A stretch of DNA of 64,000 nucleotides from Bemisia tabaci (taxonomy: Eukaryota; Arthropoda; Insecta; Hemiptera; Aleyrodidae), in contig NC_092793.1 in assembly GCF_918797505.1 (NCBI RefSeq), forward strand, positions 45,496,243 to 45,560,242, given 5' to 3'. Of this stretch, positions 46,483-58,016 are shown piece by piece. The notes below the pieces were generated by a model. The model searched no databases and was not told the DNA's origin. It worked only from the letters and a program-made list of their open reading frames with translations. Each line of letters opens with the position of its first letter. Position 1 is the first letter of the stretch. The position numbers were made by a program, and so were the translations under genes.

Positions 46483-47315
46483 AATTATGCAACGTTATGT
46501 AACATTAAACGTGGCTTTTCTAGGCAAATATTGGCATATTAATTGACTTCACTTACCCTAAAAACCTCTAGTCACTCATTTTGCAAGGTTCAAACCTACA
46601 AATCTTATTTAATGCCGCTTATATCGGGCTATAGGACCATGCCGTCGCGACGCGCTTGGGAGAGGCAATGCGTGTCTGGAGAGTCAAAGCGCCTTACCTT
46701 CTGTGCGTATGCAACACGGTCATCCATAGAGCCCGAATAGTCGCATCCTTGCGTTGTAATCAAATCGGTTGTATCGTTTTGTATTCGTCGCATGCGACAT
46801 CAGCTGAATTGTTTGTTTTACACCGTGACTTAATTGCAGTGTTGCCCATTGTGCCGATGAAGTAAACGATTACTGATTTTCATCGCAACATTGTCGATTT
46901 TTCGAGAATTGAATCGTTTAAATGTATCACAACGTTGCGAAAAACTCAAATTTGCAAGACTTTAGGTATCTGAGCATGATTTGTAGAGTTTCATGTACCT
47001 TACTTCAACGTGTCATGCAGTGTTTAAATTTCCCTCTCCCTTTTATAAAAACTAATTTTGAATTTTAAGTGCGAAATTGTTAAAGGCCCATCCTGGTAAA
47101 CTGCACGCAATTTAAAATAAAAACAATGTATTTTCTTCTTTCGAAAAAATAAAATTCGGCCGGAAAGCCAATATCACATGCCTAAATACACAAATATGAT
47201 TTCTCAGGTGCAATGGCGAAACTATAACACAACACAGTCTGATACTTACATCACAATATTCGTAAGCCTGATCCTTCGGGTCAACATTCAGCGGGGACCA
47301 CCGAGCCGATCCGGG
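46483..47315. other. Intergenic; one diverged unit of the 9,410 repeat
   Basis: AGCGCCTTACCTTCTGTGCG, ATGCAACACGGTCATCCATA and GAATAGTCGCATCCTTGCG (46,687-46,755) align with the middle of the tandem unit at 9,410-9,895. No gene. Confidence 0.45.
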
Positions 47316-47737
47316 CACGCACCGAAAAAAAAATCTCGGTGTATTTACTGAGAAAAGGGTAAAATTACCAAGAATTCAGGGTTCTATTTGATCCCAATTT
47401 TTTCTTGGTAAAATTACCATTTATGGAATTGGTAATTTTACCGAGAATCTCGGTAAAATTATTGAACTTTCTCGGTAATTTTACCGGACCTTGGTAAAAA
47501 CGCCAATGTTTTTTATCGACTGTGGTAGAATTACCGAGATAAAATGGCAAAGTTACCGGGAATTGATTACCAATAAAAGTGGTATTCTTACCTGAGAAAA
47601 ACAGTGAAAATACCGGTTTTTAGGTAAGCTTACCAGTCTGTTTTGGTAAAACTACCGATAATTGGTAAAAAAAAGTGAGATGGTAAAGGTACCAACGGAC
47701 CTTGGTAAAAACGCCGAGAATTTTTTTTCAGTGCGTG
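47316..47737. mobile_element. Inverted-repeat element filled with GGTAATTTTACC words
   Basis: Left end CACGCACCGAAAAAAAAATC, right end inverted CACGCACTGAAAAAAAATTC, both followed by TCGG(T/C)G. Inside, more than 15 variants of the self-complementary word GGTAATTTTACC or GGTAAAATTACC(GAGA) repeat in both orientations. A longer unit, GACCTTGGTAAAAACGCC, occurs twice (about 47,487 and 47,698). No protein-coding capacity. Same architecture as 9,084, 44,807 and 46,235. Confidence 0.8.
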
Positions 47738-48648
47738 TGGTGTGGTACCGACTTGACCGTCCCGATCCCCGATGGCCGGAAAAATAGAGGGATCGCGCGG
47801 CGGGTCCCACGCCCCTTGCACCCTTTGAAAGGTCGCGCGGTGATCCCGTTCGTCCCGTCGAGAGATGCGCGATTTTTCGTCATTTCCGGGCGCTTTTTTT
47901 CGGTCAGCATTCGACTGCCCGAGGCGTTTGTCGTCATGGAAATCAACGAGGTTGATGGATTTACGGCGGAAGCGTACTTCAAAATTTTACGTAAATTAAG
48001 TATATTCACACAACGGGAAGTTCGGAGATCAACTTTTGAACGAGATACAAACAAATCGATGACCAAAGTGCGAAGCCACGGATCTCCTTTTGCGACGTTG
48101 CAGAAGCAAACTCTCTGCCACACTCAACGGAATGTTTTAAAACTATCTTAATTTTTTTTCTCCCTTGGTAGAATATCCTGTATATATTTCGAGCTATCAA
48201 GTTATCAGTTGCTTGCACTCCTCTCAATCCGCGGCTCTTCAAAACTTCTACTGAGGTTAGGTCTTCGCACCCCCCAGCGTGTTTCAAGGGCGAGTTTTCA
48301 TAGGCAGATACTTCGGAACCGGCTGGTGGCGGAAGAGGGGGTTCGGGAGGCTTCCCCAGAAAATTTTCGAAAGTTCAAAGCATCTAACATTCAATTTGAG
48401 TCAATTTTATCATTTATAAGTTCCAAATACAAGCTTTCCGTACTTCTTTCCTTCGTTTCTTTCTTTGCTTTTTCTTCCTCCTCTTTTTCACGCCGCGGGC
48501 GGGGGGGGGGGGGGGGGGGGAGTGGCGCACGCCCCTTCGCCCCCTTGAATTAGCCTATGCCAGTTTTGGAGTGTGCTCTGATTTTGGAGAAACGTAACAA
48601 GAAGAGCATTTTTGTGTGTTAATTGTGCGTGTTTTGATATGTCGGCAG
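47738..48648. other. Sequence upstream of the gene 1 exon; repeat fragments and G20 tract
   Basis: TCGATGACCAAAGTGCGAAG at 48,057 begins a partial family B MITE. TACGTAAATT, TTCACACAACG and GAGATCAACTTTTGAACGAG (47,990-48,045) resemble the family C arm. A G20 run at 48501-48520 lies about 130 bases upstream of the exon acceptor. No Met exon for gene 1 is recognisable here. Confidence 0.45.
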
Positions 48649-49026
48649 GTGGGGACAAGCTTGCTGCTTGCAGCGCTGTCGGTGGCGGCGCGGAGCGTGG
48701 CAGGCGCCGGGATCTCGAGCACGACGGCCTTCCCGACGACGGTGACGATCGGGGGTCGGGCAGGAGGGGGAGGCGCCACGACGCCCGGGGGCGGGGGCAC
48801 GACCCCCGAGCGAGCCGCCCGCTCCCTCTTCGACCTGGACGCCACCCTCCGGCAGTGGGTCGACTCCCCGGTCCCCGAGCAGGAGCTCAAGGCCGTCCGC
48901 GAGCAGATGGCCAGGACCAAGCGCAACGGCGACGACTTCCTCACGTCGGCGCTCACCTCCAAATCCGGATTCCTCGAGTCCCTCAAGACCGCCTACGGGG
49001 ACATCCAAGCACCCTCCACCTACCCT
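48649..49026 (+). CDS. Gene 1 exon: leader and helical part
   Basis: The acceptor GATATGTCGGCAG ends at 48,648 and the donor CCT|GTAAGT begins at 49,027. The exon is 126 codons, phase 0 at both ends, and very GC-rich at third positions, unlike its surroundings. Upstream in frame there is no ATG before a stop, so the initiator lies in an earlier exon. The frame chosen reads LFDLDATLRQWVDSPVPEQE and FLTSALTSKSGFLESLK. The other two frames give Arg- or Gly-rich nonsense. Confidence 0.75.
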
Positions 49027-52000
49027 GTAAGTACAATCATCAGCTCTGTCCGACCATATAGTACATAGAGTCGTAATATAAGTGGGAGAGCTGGCGCCAC
49101 TTTCAAGCAGTTTCCTGGTCCCGAATTCCGAGACTCTGTGCGGCGCCGGGTCACTTTTTCAATTCATAATCGATTGTTTCCGATACAAGGGGACCCGGTC
49201 ATGGAATTACTACGTATTCCGCGCCGCCATTTTGGATCGAATATGTATCGAAAAAGTCACCCTCGCACCGGGCTCGGAACTCGTCGAGCAGAACATGGCG
49301 CCAGCCCTCCCATTTATGTTACGACTCTATGTACTCTATGTGTCCGACAAGGCTGTCATTTCACCCGAATCCCAAGGGCGCGGGGCTGAGGGACCGTCCA
49401 TAAAATACGTAACGCCATGGTGTCTAGGACTGGGAAATCGGGATTCATCGAAGAATGAAGGAGGTTAGGGAAAAATTAGGGAACATTTTACAAAAATCGG
49501 GAATCTCTTCTTCTCCTGCTTTGAGTGCATGTTGTTGCACCTGAACTGCTTTATGCACTTCAATGAAATATTTGAATCTTCAAATCATCAGAATAATGGA
49601 GAAGTTTTCATTAACAAGGAAATATTAACATCAGAAACAATTATAGATTAAAAAGTTGGATGTGCGCCAAAAATCGTTTGAAAAATGATGAAAAATTCGA
49701 TAGTTTTTCACAAGCAAATCCCGAAAGTGGGAGAAAACTTCGGTTTTCCATAAGGGAATGAGCATGGTTAAAAATTCCAGTCACCATGTGTAACGCTGAA
49801 ACCCGTTTTTGACAATCCTTCCCCTCTTAACGTAACCGTAACACTAGTCTATATCCTCTCATAAAATTACGTAACGCTTATTTTGACCTTCCCTCCAGTC
49901 AGCGTTTTGTGATGAATGTTGAAATTACTGATTTTGGTCAGTTTTCAAGTGATTTTCCAATGCTTTTCTATTGTCAACCCGCCCCTTTATCCTTCGCAAT
50001 AATTTTTACAACTATGCCATCCCCCTAAATCTACTTAAAATGAAGCTGTTTGCTGTTGCAATGTTGCATGTCTCCTCAGTAGAACGAATTAAAGCTTCCA
50101 TAGTATCCTAGTCTTTTTCATCTCCTTTGCCCCGTCGCTCCTTGGACGTAAGGGCGTATATCTATTTCCTCAAGAGCCGAGAAAAGCATAGAATTTTATG
50201 GAGGACAGGGCTCACGTGAAAATTGAGGTACGCCTCTACATCTGGAGAACGACGACTTATCCATCATTGGAAGCAGTTGTGGGTTTTATTTCTCAGTTAT
50301 CCTATGATTTCAGGAGCCCGAGAAGAAGTCATTCAATTTGTTGGGTTTTAAGAAGGCCATTTTTGGAACCCTTCTGCAAGCCGTGAAGGCTATCACAGGA
50401 GGGGTGATAGCATTGAAAGGTCAGCTGATCAAGGTAACAGGTCACATCGCTGCAACGAAAGGTAAAGTGCTTGCAACAAAGGGAGATGTCATCTCCGAGC
50501 TGGGAAGGCACATCGCAAGCAAAGCGCTAGCCCAGCCATTCTATCACTACGAAGGTACTCCACCCTTAGATCAATCTAAATCAGCTGTGTTTAGTTACTT
50601 TGTCAAACTTCTAGGTAATCCCACATTTTAATTATTTCTCGAGGAGAGTGGAGGAGTGGCGCATGGGGTGAAGCATGTTTGCTACTTTTATGAAAAAATT
50701 GACCATAGAATATGGTCCAGATTGGCAGGAATTTTGAAATGCAGTGTTGCTGAAGGTGTAGGGGCATGGAGATATTGCGGCTGCAGTCAGCATACAGAAC
50801 TTTCCCGGATTCAAGGTCTCAAAGGTGGTCTCCTTAAATCAATTTTAATGAGATTCTTAGAAAAGAGGAGGGAAAACTATTAGGTGTCTCCTCAAGCTCT
50901 CTTGACTCACTGAATTTTTATTTTCTGTGATTGTCAGAGGCCATGCCTAATAAGTTTACGCATTTTTAGACTGTGACGTAAGATCCGCCATCTTGATTCT
51001 TCCATTATTACTTTACCTGTAAAAGTGACGTCAGATGATCCTCTGCCGGAGTCTAGAAGTACGTAAACTTCTTTGGCATGGACTCTATATCTAAAACTCT
51101 ACCAGGCCGATTGCCATTATTCAGCTTGAAGCAGACAATAAGTTCCAAATGAGCCAGCTTTGTTTAATTTTTCAAATCGCGAGCCTGGGTTTCGATTTCC
51201 AATTTTTTTCCCCGAGATGCATTGCGTCTGTCCGGAGCTAAGTAAGCCAAGGGAGACTTGCTTCTAAACAATTTTACCAAGAATCTCTTCTTTGCAGGCG
51301 AATAAAATGAGCTTCACGTTCATCATGATTTTTAATCAAAAGCGAGGCAGTTGATTTCTCAAATTTTGTATTGTGTGCACAGTGTAGGTTTACTTGACTA
51401 TGTATTTTTGTTTGGGAAATTAGGTGCATGAGAAGCATCTGGTGTGGTGCGGCACCATTTTTGTGTGTGTTTGAGTTGATCTGATAGTCATTTGTCATGA
51501 CAGGGAGTGTCGTGTGGGGATTGGTAAATGCAACTTCAACTAGAATAAAGCTGTTGTTCATCATCATTACTGTGTTGAGTTGTTTTAGCACTGCTTACAG
51601 CAACGGTGGCAAGGTTTTTTTTTCAAAACATCTTCCCTTCATTTTAAATTGTGCCTCTAGTTCAAACTTATATCTGAGAGGTACTATTAATCGTGAATGA
51701 ACATCCTCTATGAATTTTAGAAACCTCGTAAAAAGAACCCTAAAAGCCTAAAAACCCAAATTTTCGATGGACAATGGGAATATGGTTTTGATTTTGCCTC
51801 TTGTTCTATTGCTGCCTTGTTTGCAAAAAATAATATGAACACATGTTTGGGAAATTATGGACAAAATTTACAAGTCATGACTTTTATTTAATGCCTAGCA
51901 TTGAAAGAACTACCACCTATGAGGCTAGACTGGAGCAGGTGGAAGTTTTTATAAATGTGTTTTAGAAATGGTACTTCGAAGTTTTCCCAAAGTGGGCTCA

Positions 52001-54531
52001 AGTTAAAACCTTCAAAAACTTTGTTCGAAAGGTGTATTTTAAATTCAAAAAGAAGGCAGAAAAAGAAAAAATCGTGCCAATTTTCCTAGAGGCTTCTAAA
52101 AGGATTTATCTTGTAAGAATTTAACATTTAAATGAAAAATTAAAAATTGATGACTCAATTTGATGTTTCAATTTTGCAAGAATTGTTTTGCATGATCTGT
52201 TAGTCTCTTTAAACACTTTAAAGAAGAAATCCCTCCTTGCTAGGATTATTTTCTACTGTCATACTATTTAATTATTTCATTGAAGCAGGCATTATTTGAG
52301 CAGGCCTTATTTGAGGTTTTACCTAATTATTCGATATGATTCGATCAGGTCTAGGTGGAGGACATACAGGGTATTCAGCACCATCTGCCCCATCATATGG
52401 TTACCATGGCTACGGCAGTTACCATTCCTCATATCCAACAGCACCTGTGTATGGACCCCCACATCACAGCAGTCACAGCAGTTATCCATCAGGGCCCTCC
52501 TCTTATTATACTGACTATCATCGTTTGTCAAGACAGTCGAAGCCAGGCTACCCTGCCCCAAACGTACCAGGTGCTCCCGCCCCAGCCGGAGCTCCTCAAC
52601 CACATGCTGGTCAACGTAAGTTATTCGTCGTTCAATCATCTCTATTTTCATCATTTAACATGCTGACCACTTGATATTTTACAATAACCAGCAAGCCCAT
52701 CCAACAATAGACTATTGGTCATAATAGAAAGACACAACCACTGAGCAGTCAATTTTAAACTTTTTTGATCGTTCTTAAAAAAGGAGACCTTTGCCAAAGA
52801 TGCAAACTTTTCATCAAAGCTATTTTCGTTGAGTTAACTCCAAAATCAAATTTCAAGATTTTGATGGAAATCTATCGCTAGTTTCCTGAAGAATAGACTG
52901 TAACAGGTCTAATTCCTTTTTGTGCCAATCGAATAAGTAAAATTGTGATATAATCCTACCATTGTGGGTATGTTTTCTCTGCATGTAACAATTTCCATTC
53001 ACAATTAACCCTCAAAGAAGTGCTTGTTAATCCTGTACAGACAAGCAATTGAATTTCTGCTCCAGTTTTGCAAATTTGAAGAGAGAAAAAATCACCTACC
53101 TCCTTATTTCTGAATGAATTCTTAAACAATTTTGCTTGGAGGTGTCCATGTGTGTGTTGAGCCTCATCAATGAAATGGAAAGCTATGTTGAGAGCTCGAT
53201 GGTGTGCTTTAATAATTCATCCCAGAATCAACATTTTATTAAACAGAAGCGTCAGAATAATTAATTTTGTTCGCTCTGCAATTAGGATCAATTTCAACTT
53301 TATGTGGGATAAATATTAGTTCTGAAGTGGACAAAAATAGGTTTGCAGATTTTTCACAATAACTCAGCTAAAAACGCAAAAACATAGCGATCTAGTTGCA
53401 AGACACTGTCTCAATACATAAAGTACCACATCAATGTGAAATTTCATCAATCTTACTCTAACTATAACTTCAGGGCAGCGTACTTAAAATCTACACAATT
53501 TTAAGGGGTCATGATTTCATAATATAGTAAGATGTGGTAGGTTTTTCTTAAAATGTTAAAAAGTGTCTTTGGTAAGGAGCGACTGTGTGGCTTCCTACTC
53601 TGTAAAATCAGAAAAAGAATATTCAGAGATAATTCAGCCATTTACTCATAAATGCTCAATTTATCAAGATCTCGATGATCGAAATCGATATTTTTATGAC
53701 AACCAGACAAAAGTTCTGCACTATTTTAATTAGCAAGTTCAAAATTGAAACAGGTCCTAAAATTTTCATTTTATTTATTCAAGGATCAGTTGAGCTATCA
53801 ATAAGCCAAGTAGACAAAAACCAAAACACATTCATAAAAATCGAGTCATAAGTTATTTTGAGTTTGATTAGTAACGCACTTTTTCTTGCCCCAGGAGTGT
53901 AGCCTGCAAAAAAGATACATATAAGTAATATTATAAACACAATCCGAAATATTTAGTCTAATGAAAAAGGAAAACTTCAAACCTCTCTTTCACTGTTATC
54001 CGCTAATGTGATTTGGTTTCTCCAGAGTATATTGAGTGTAAACTTGCAAATTTAAAGTTCATGAATGCGTTTTTCTTATATTATCTTCCAGTACCTCCAG
54101 GAGTTCAAGCTGGACTGTTGGTTCTGAAACCAGTGCAGGTTCCTTTGGGACACAATGGACACACTCAAGGCCCTCCTTTACTACCGAATAAAGCTGCCAC
54201 TTTACCCCCCTCAACGTACTCCAGTGTCCAACCGTCTGGGTTCTCCCACCCGCCTCCACCTGTCAATGTCAATGTTAACCCTCAGCAGTCACCATACTCA
54301 GTAGCCCCTCAACTTTTCCACAATCCTGTGCAGCCACGATACCCACCCAGTAGTGGTGCCTATCAGGTCAATCCTAGCCCAGAGTCTTTTGAAAACTACG
54401 ACCAACAGGAGTCTCGGTTTCAGTATCCATCGCAGCCAAACCAAAATGGGTATCACGAGGCGACCAAGAGGTCGCCCATCAAGCGCTTATTCGAAGTGCC
54501 AACTGGACCTGGTTATGATTTTGCCTCATAA
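48649..54531 (+). CDS. Gene 1: secreted Pro/Tyr/Ser-rich protein, four visible coding exons
   Basis: Four exons (48,649-49,026; 50,314-50,554; 52,349-52,615; 54,092-54,531) join in phase 0, 1, 1 with GT..AG introns of 1.3, 1.8 and 1.5 kb, giving 441 residues to a TAA stop. Residues 1-20 are a hydrophobic leader (TSLLLAALSVAARSVAG), consistent with a signal peptide once a short upstream Met exon is added. Residues 65-125 look helical and charged. Residues 133-195 are a Lys-Gly/Ala-rich hydrophobic region with repeats like ALKGQLIK and ATKGKVLATKGD. From 207 on the chain is Gly/Tyr/His/Pro/Ser-rich low complexity, as in many insect extracellular or cuticle-associated proteins. KR pairs near the end (ATKRSPIKRLFE) could be processing sites. 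I do not recognise a named family. The role is inferred only as extracellular. Confidence 0.75.
50314..50554 (+). CDS. Gene 1 exon: Lys-Gly repeat region
   Basis: The acceptor TATGATTTCAG ends at 50,313. The exon opens EPEKKSFNLLGFKKAIFG and ends YHYE plus the first base of a Gly codon before GTACTC. It is 241 nt, phase 0 in and phase 1 out. It encodes the most regular part of the protein: alternating hydrophobic residues with KG steps (ALKGQLIKVTG, TKGKVLATKGDVI). Strong splice framing and phase agreement with its neighbours support it. Confidence 0.8.
52349..52615 (+). CDS. Gene 1 exon: Tyr/His/Ser/Pro-rich region
   Basis: The acceptor GATTCGATCAG ends at 52,348. 267 nt, entering in phase 1 (G+GT makes Gly) and leaving in phase 1 (C before GTAAGT at 52,616). 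It encodes GYSAPSAPSYGYHGYGSYH, HHSSHSSYPSGPSSYY and PNVPGAPAPAGAPQPHAG. Aromatic-Gly-Ser-Pro composition suggests a flexible extracellular or matrix segment. Confidence 0.8.
54092..54531 (+). CDS. Gene 1 terminal coding exon
   Basis: The acceptor TTATCTTCCAG ends at 54,091 and follows a T-rich tract. TA completes the split codon (CTA, Leu). It encodes PPGVQAGLLVLKPVQVPLG, a hydrophobic block that looks conserved in style, then Pro/Asn/Ser-rich sequence and a charged tail (YHEATKRSPIKRLFEVPTG) ending FAS and TAA at 54,529. A nearer acceptor-like AG at 54,026 would change the join and is less well framed. Confidence 0.8.
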
Positions 54532-56054
54532 TTCTTGTGTGAGTACAGTTTCCTTGTAATTTCATGAGCCTTTACAATCAGATGTTTTCAGGCAAAATAA
54601 TTCTCAAAAACGCACAATGTACATAGACGTTTCTAAATGTAGAGTTTCGTTCTAATCATGATTCCCATTAAGGAATCTGACACGCTGAAGCTGCGAGTAT
54701 GAAAAATTTAATTTTGCCTCTTTTTTTAACTTAATTATTCTTACTTGTTTAAAGCATAGTTTCAACTTCATTGGTCGCCCTGCATAAGATACAACCCCTT
54801 TGAGGTAAAAAAATAACAGTGCTTGCCAAAGCGATGCCTCAAAAATTGGTGCAGCTCAAATTCTTGTTGTCTTCTTACTTTCTTGTAGATTATCATCCTC
54901 CATTATCCAAAGTCTCAATGGCCTCTGAAATTTGCAATTGCCTCCTGAAAAATTCTACTTACCAACCTGAACGGCCTTTTAAAATTTTAGTCAAAGTTCA
55001 AACGCTGCAAAAGGTACCTTTGGGACTTATGATTTCAATTCTTTTTACCTCCTAACCAACTTGCTACTTCATTTTAAATTGTAGTAACGGAATTGAAACT
55101 AAAAATGTGGAAAATTAATGAAATATGGGAAATTTATCATTTTAAACTTTTTAAGTAAGTACCTAAATAAATAAATAAGTAAAAAATTTTACTTTCCTGA
55201 TTACCTTTCAAACTGGGCAAAAATTATATCCCATACATCACTCATTGAATGTATTGTGTTTCACAACTGCTGAAAGCCATTGAAATAAATTGTTTCTTGT
55301 ATTTCAGAACTTCAGCTGAGATTCCTCGCAACCAAACAGTTGAAAATGTTACATGTGATTTTCGCTCAAATGAATACAGTCTAGTCATGAATGGCGTACT
55401 TCATCCTTACCACTCATCAACTCAGGCGAAGAGGGTGATTTGTTAGCAAGGAAACCAGAAATGGAACCTTCAGTGACCTTTCATACTGGCCTCTTTTGTT
55501 GATCACACGATCCTACTTTTGTTACCATTAATTTTATCCTTTACTTGTGTAAGATACACTTTGGTAGACCTGCTAATAGACTGTGTAATTCTTTTGCGAG
55601 TGAAGGCAGGTCACATCCCAGACTGACGAACTTATGTCAGGAAGCTCCTGAAAGTTGTCAAAAATCACTTAGCAGTTTTTTTGTTTCTGACCTCAGTCTG
55701 ACGTCAGAACTGGATCCTTTTTTTACAATATCTCTTCCTTTGTTTAGGAATAAGGTCATTCGCAAACTTAAAAAAAACTGGAACAGCTGTGTTTCAGTTA
55801 AAAGTATCAAAATTAAAATTCAGATAAAAGGATGGAAGAGTTGAAAACATTTCCTTCCAAATTTTCCAATTATGTTTTAATTCAATTTATTAAATTTAAT
55901 TCATAGTTAGTTTAAAAGTTTGGGATGGTGTTTTTCAATTTAACTGAATTTTTAAAAAAAATTGTGAATAGTACGCCGGTCACAAAAAGAATTATTCAAG
56001 AATGAAAAACCTCCAAACATGTATCATGCGTTTCTTAGACATGATTTGTCCTTC

Positions 56055-56115
<61 letters not shown>

Positions 56116-57345
56116 CTTTTTAGTCTAAGTCCTTAAAACTTTGCCTGAGAACAAGTTCACTGAATTCAACATAGCCAAGGACCCATTTTCTGGTTCCTAA
56201 ATCATCATTGTGAAGCGCTCAGCCGATAACGAGTGCTGTGCAGATTCAACCCGTTACTAGTTTACCAGAATATTAATGCTGCATCAGTTATACAGTACGA
56301 CAGCTTGTCAACAAGTTAACAGAAAAATGCCTCACATTTTTAGAGAAGATCAGCTTATAAGATTATTTTTAATGCTTTTCATGATAAACTGCAGAGAGTT
56401 TCTTAGTTCTTAACTTTTCTAGTTTCACTGAAAATGGTGTAGTTTTTAAAAGGGTGAAATTTTGAACTTGTTCATCACGCACATTTCTTTAACCTTAAAT
56501 AGAATATTCACCCCTCTCCTTTCATTTAAACAGCATTTTTCAGTATTAAATTAATGCAGGATATTGAATTGCCAGTTTTCAGTGGATGGAGTATCAAAAT
56601 ATGTGATTTTATCTATCCCTTTCAATTCAAAGCACAACATTATGAAACTATACAGTGTCAGTCCAGTGCAATTCGCCAAAAAATATGTTAGGATGTTATA
56701 AATTTTATTTGTGTATCCTCACACTGCTATGTTCCCTTTTGAAAAAAACTGTCATCCTTGATACCGGTACGATGGGTAAACATGAGTTCTTCGCCTATAG
56801 TATCCACTCTTTGCAAGAAATTTAAGTTAGTATTTTGTAATTTTTATAGACTCTCAAACTAGATGTTTGAATGAAAATCAAATATTTTGCACTGTAGTTG
56901 TTTAAGTTAAAGAATTTTGTAATTTATGTTGTGTAATGTATATTATTGTACCATAGTCTTTGTACAGATATTTTAGTGTTTAACACAAGTTTTGTGTTGC
57001 TGTTTATTGGTGCATGAGAATCCTCATGAGTACTGCTGTGGAGGGATCCTTCATTAAAATTTTCTCGCTCAGTCTTCTCGCAAATCTGTTCTTGATTTTA
57101 ACCGTAGAGAGTGATACAAAAATTCTGCACCATCCCTACATGACCCTTTTGGTTCTTACCCTTTCCCTAAAATTATAGGGGGTCTCAAACTGTCGTTTCC
57201 TTTGACCTAGGAGCACTCACAAAATTTCAAGTCTCCATATTTTGTTCAAAAGTTACAGGTATGATGCTGAGTGGCGTGGGACTTTTGAATCACTCTGTAT
57301 ATGTGGTTATTGAGAATGGAAGGATTCTGATCTATGAGCAATAAA
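54532..57345 (+). other. Gene 1 3' UTR and downstream sequence; T53 tract
   Basis: AT-rich and without convincing coding frames. Candidate poly(A) signals AATAAA occur near 55,164-55,173, 55,282 and 57,340, and I cannot choose between them. A pure T53 run at 56056-56108 could be a retroposed poly(A) in the opposite orientation or an assembly-sensitive homopolymer. Small frames (54,819-55,055, 55,249-55,446, 55,545-55,844) are not supported. Confidence 0.4.
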
Positions 57346-57611
57346 TACAATATCTCAACAGTTTGCTCTTTTGCGCTGACTCAATCAAAATAATACAAAC
57401 CCCGAAGGTAACTCAGTGGAATTAGTAAGGCTAAAAACCTTATACTTACCCCTCCCCCCCTTTTTTTTGAAGAAAAATTGGCAGAATACTTTTGATGAAA
57501 GTAATGTTTAATAAAAATGGACCATTGGATAGGGCAAGAAATTAGGAACAATAAACTTGTTTTCTCATCAGACTTTCATGCAAAACTTGTTGCATGTATT
57601 GTAAACTTTCA

Positions 57612-58016
57612 AAAGGAGGGATTTTGATGAGGGCTGTTTCTGGGCCCACAGTTATTGAATTTCCTTTACTCTACGAGTTTTTGCTCATTGAAGGTCTATA
57701 TTTTACTGTTAGCATCATGTTTTGGTCATTTCTGGTCTCTTTTCATGTCTAAAATTCACCTAATCATAGGTCTGAAGACCGATTTCCGCAAAAAATATGG
57801 ATTTTTCGGCATTCAATTATAGACCCTTGAAATTCGCATTTTTCGTCTAACTCGGCCTTAGACCCATGTTAAGTAAGATGTAAACTAGAAAAGAGACTGA
57901 AAATGACCATATCACGATGGGCTCCATAAAATATGGACTTTCAATGAGCAAAAAATCGTAGAGTTAAGAAAATCCAGGATGGGCCCAAGAACGACCTTTG
58001 TCGATACCCTTCCTTT
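57612..58016. mobile_element. Foldback MITE between the convergent genes
   Basis: Left arm: AAAAGGAGGGATTTTGATGA, GGGCTGTTTCTGGGCCCA, TTACTCTACGAGTTTTTGC, TCATTGAAGGTC, TGGTCATTT, GTCTCTTTTC. It is mirrored on the right by GCAAAGGAAGGGTATCGAC, GGTCGTTCTTGGGCCCA, TTAACTCTACGATTTTTTGC, TCATTGAAAGTC. Arms are about 150 bp; the centre is ACCGATTTCCGCAAAAAATA. Non-coding. Confidence 0.8.

Noticed and set aside
46680..46810. Separate gene-like frames near 46,543-46,865
   Set aside because: The frames lie in a diverged unit of the 9,410 tandem repeat.
48612..49061. Alternative frames over the gene 1 first visible exon
   Set aside because: Arg/Gly/Asp-rich shadows of a GC-rich exon; only one frame keeps phase with the later exons and has a leader-like start.
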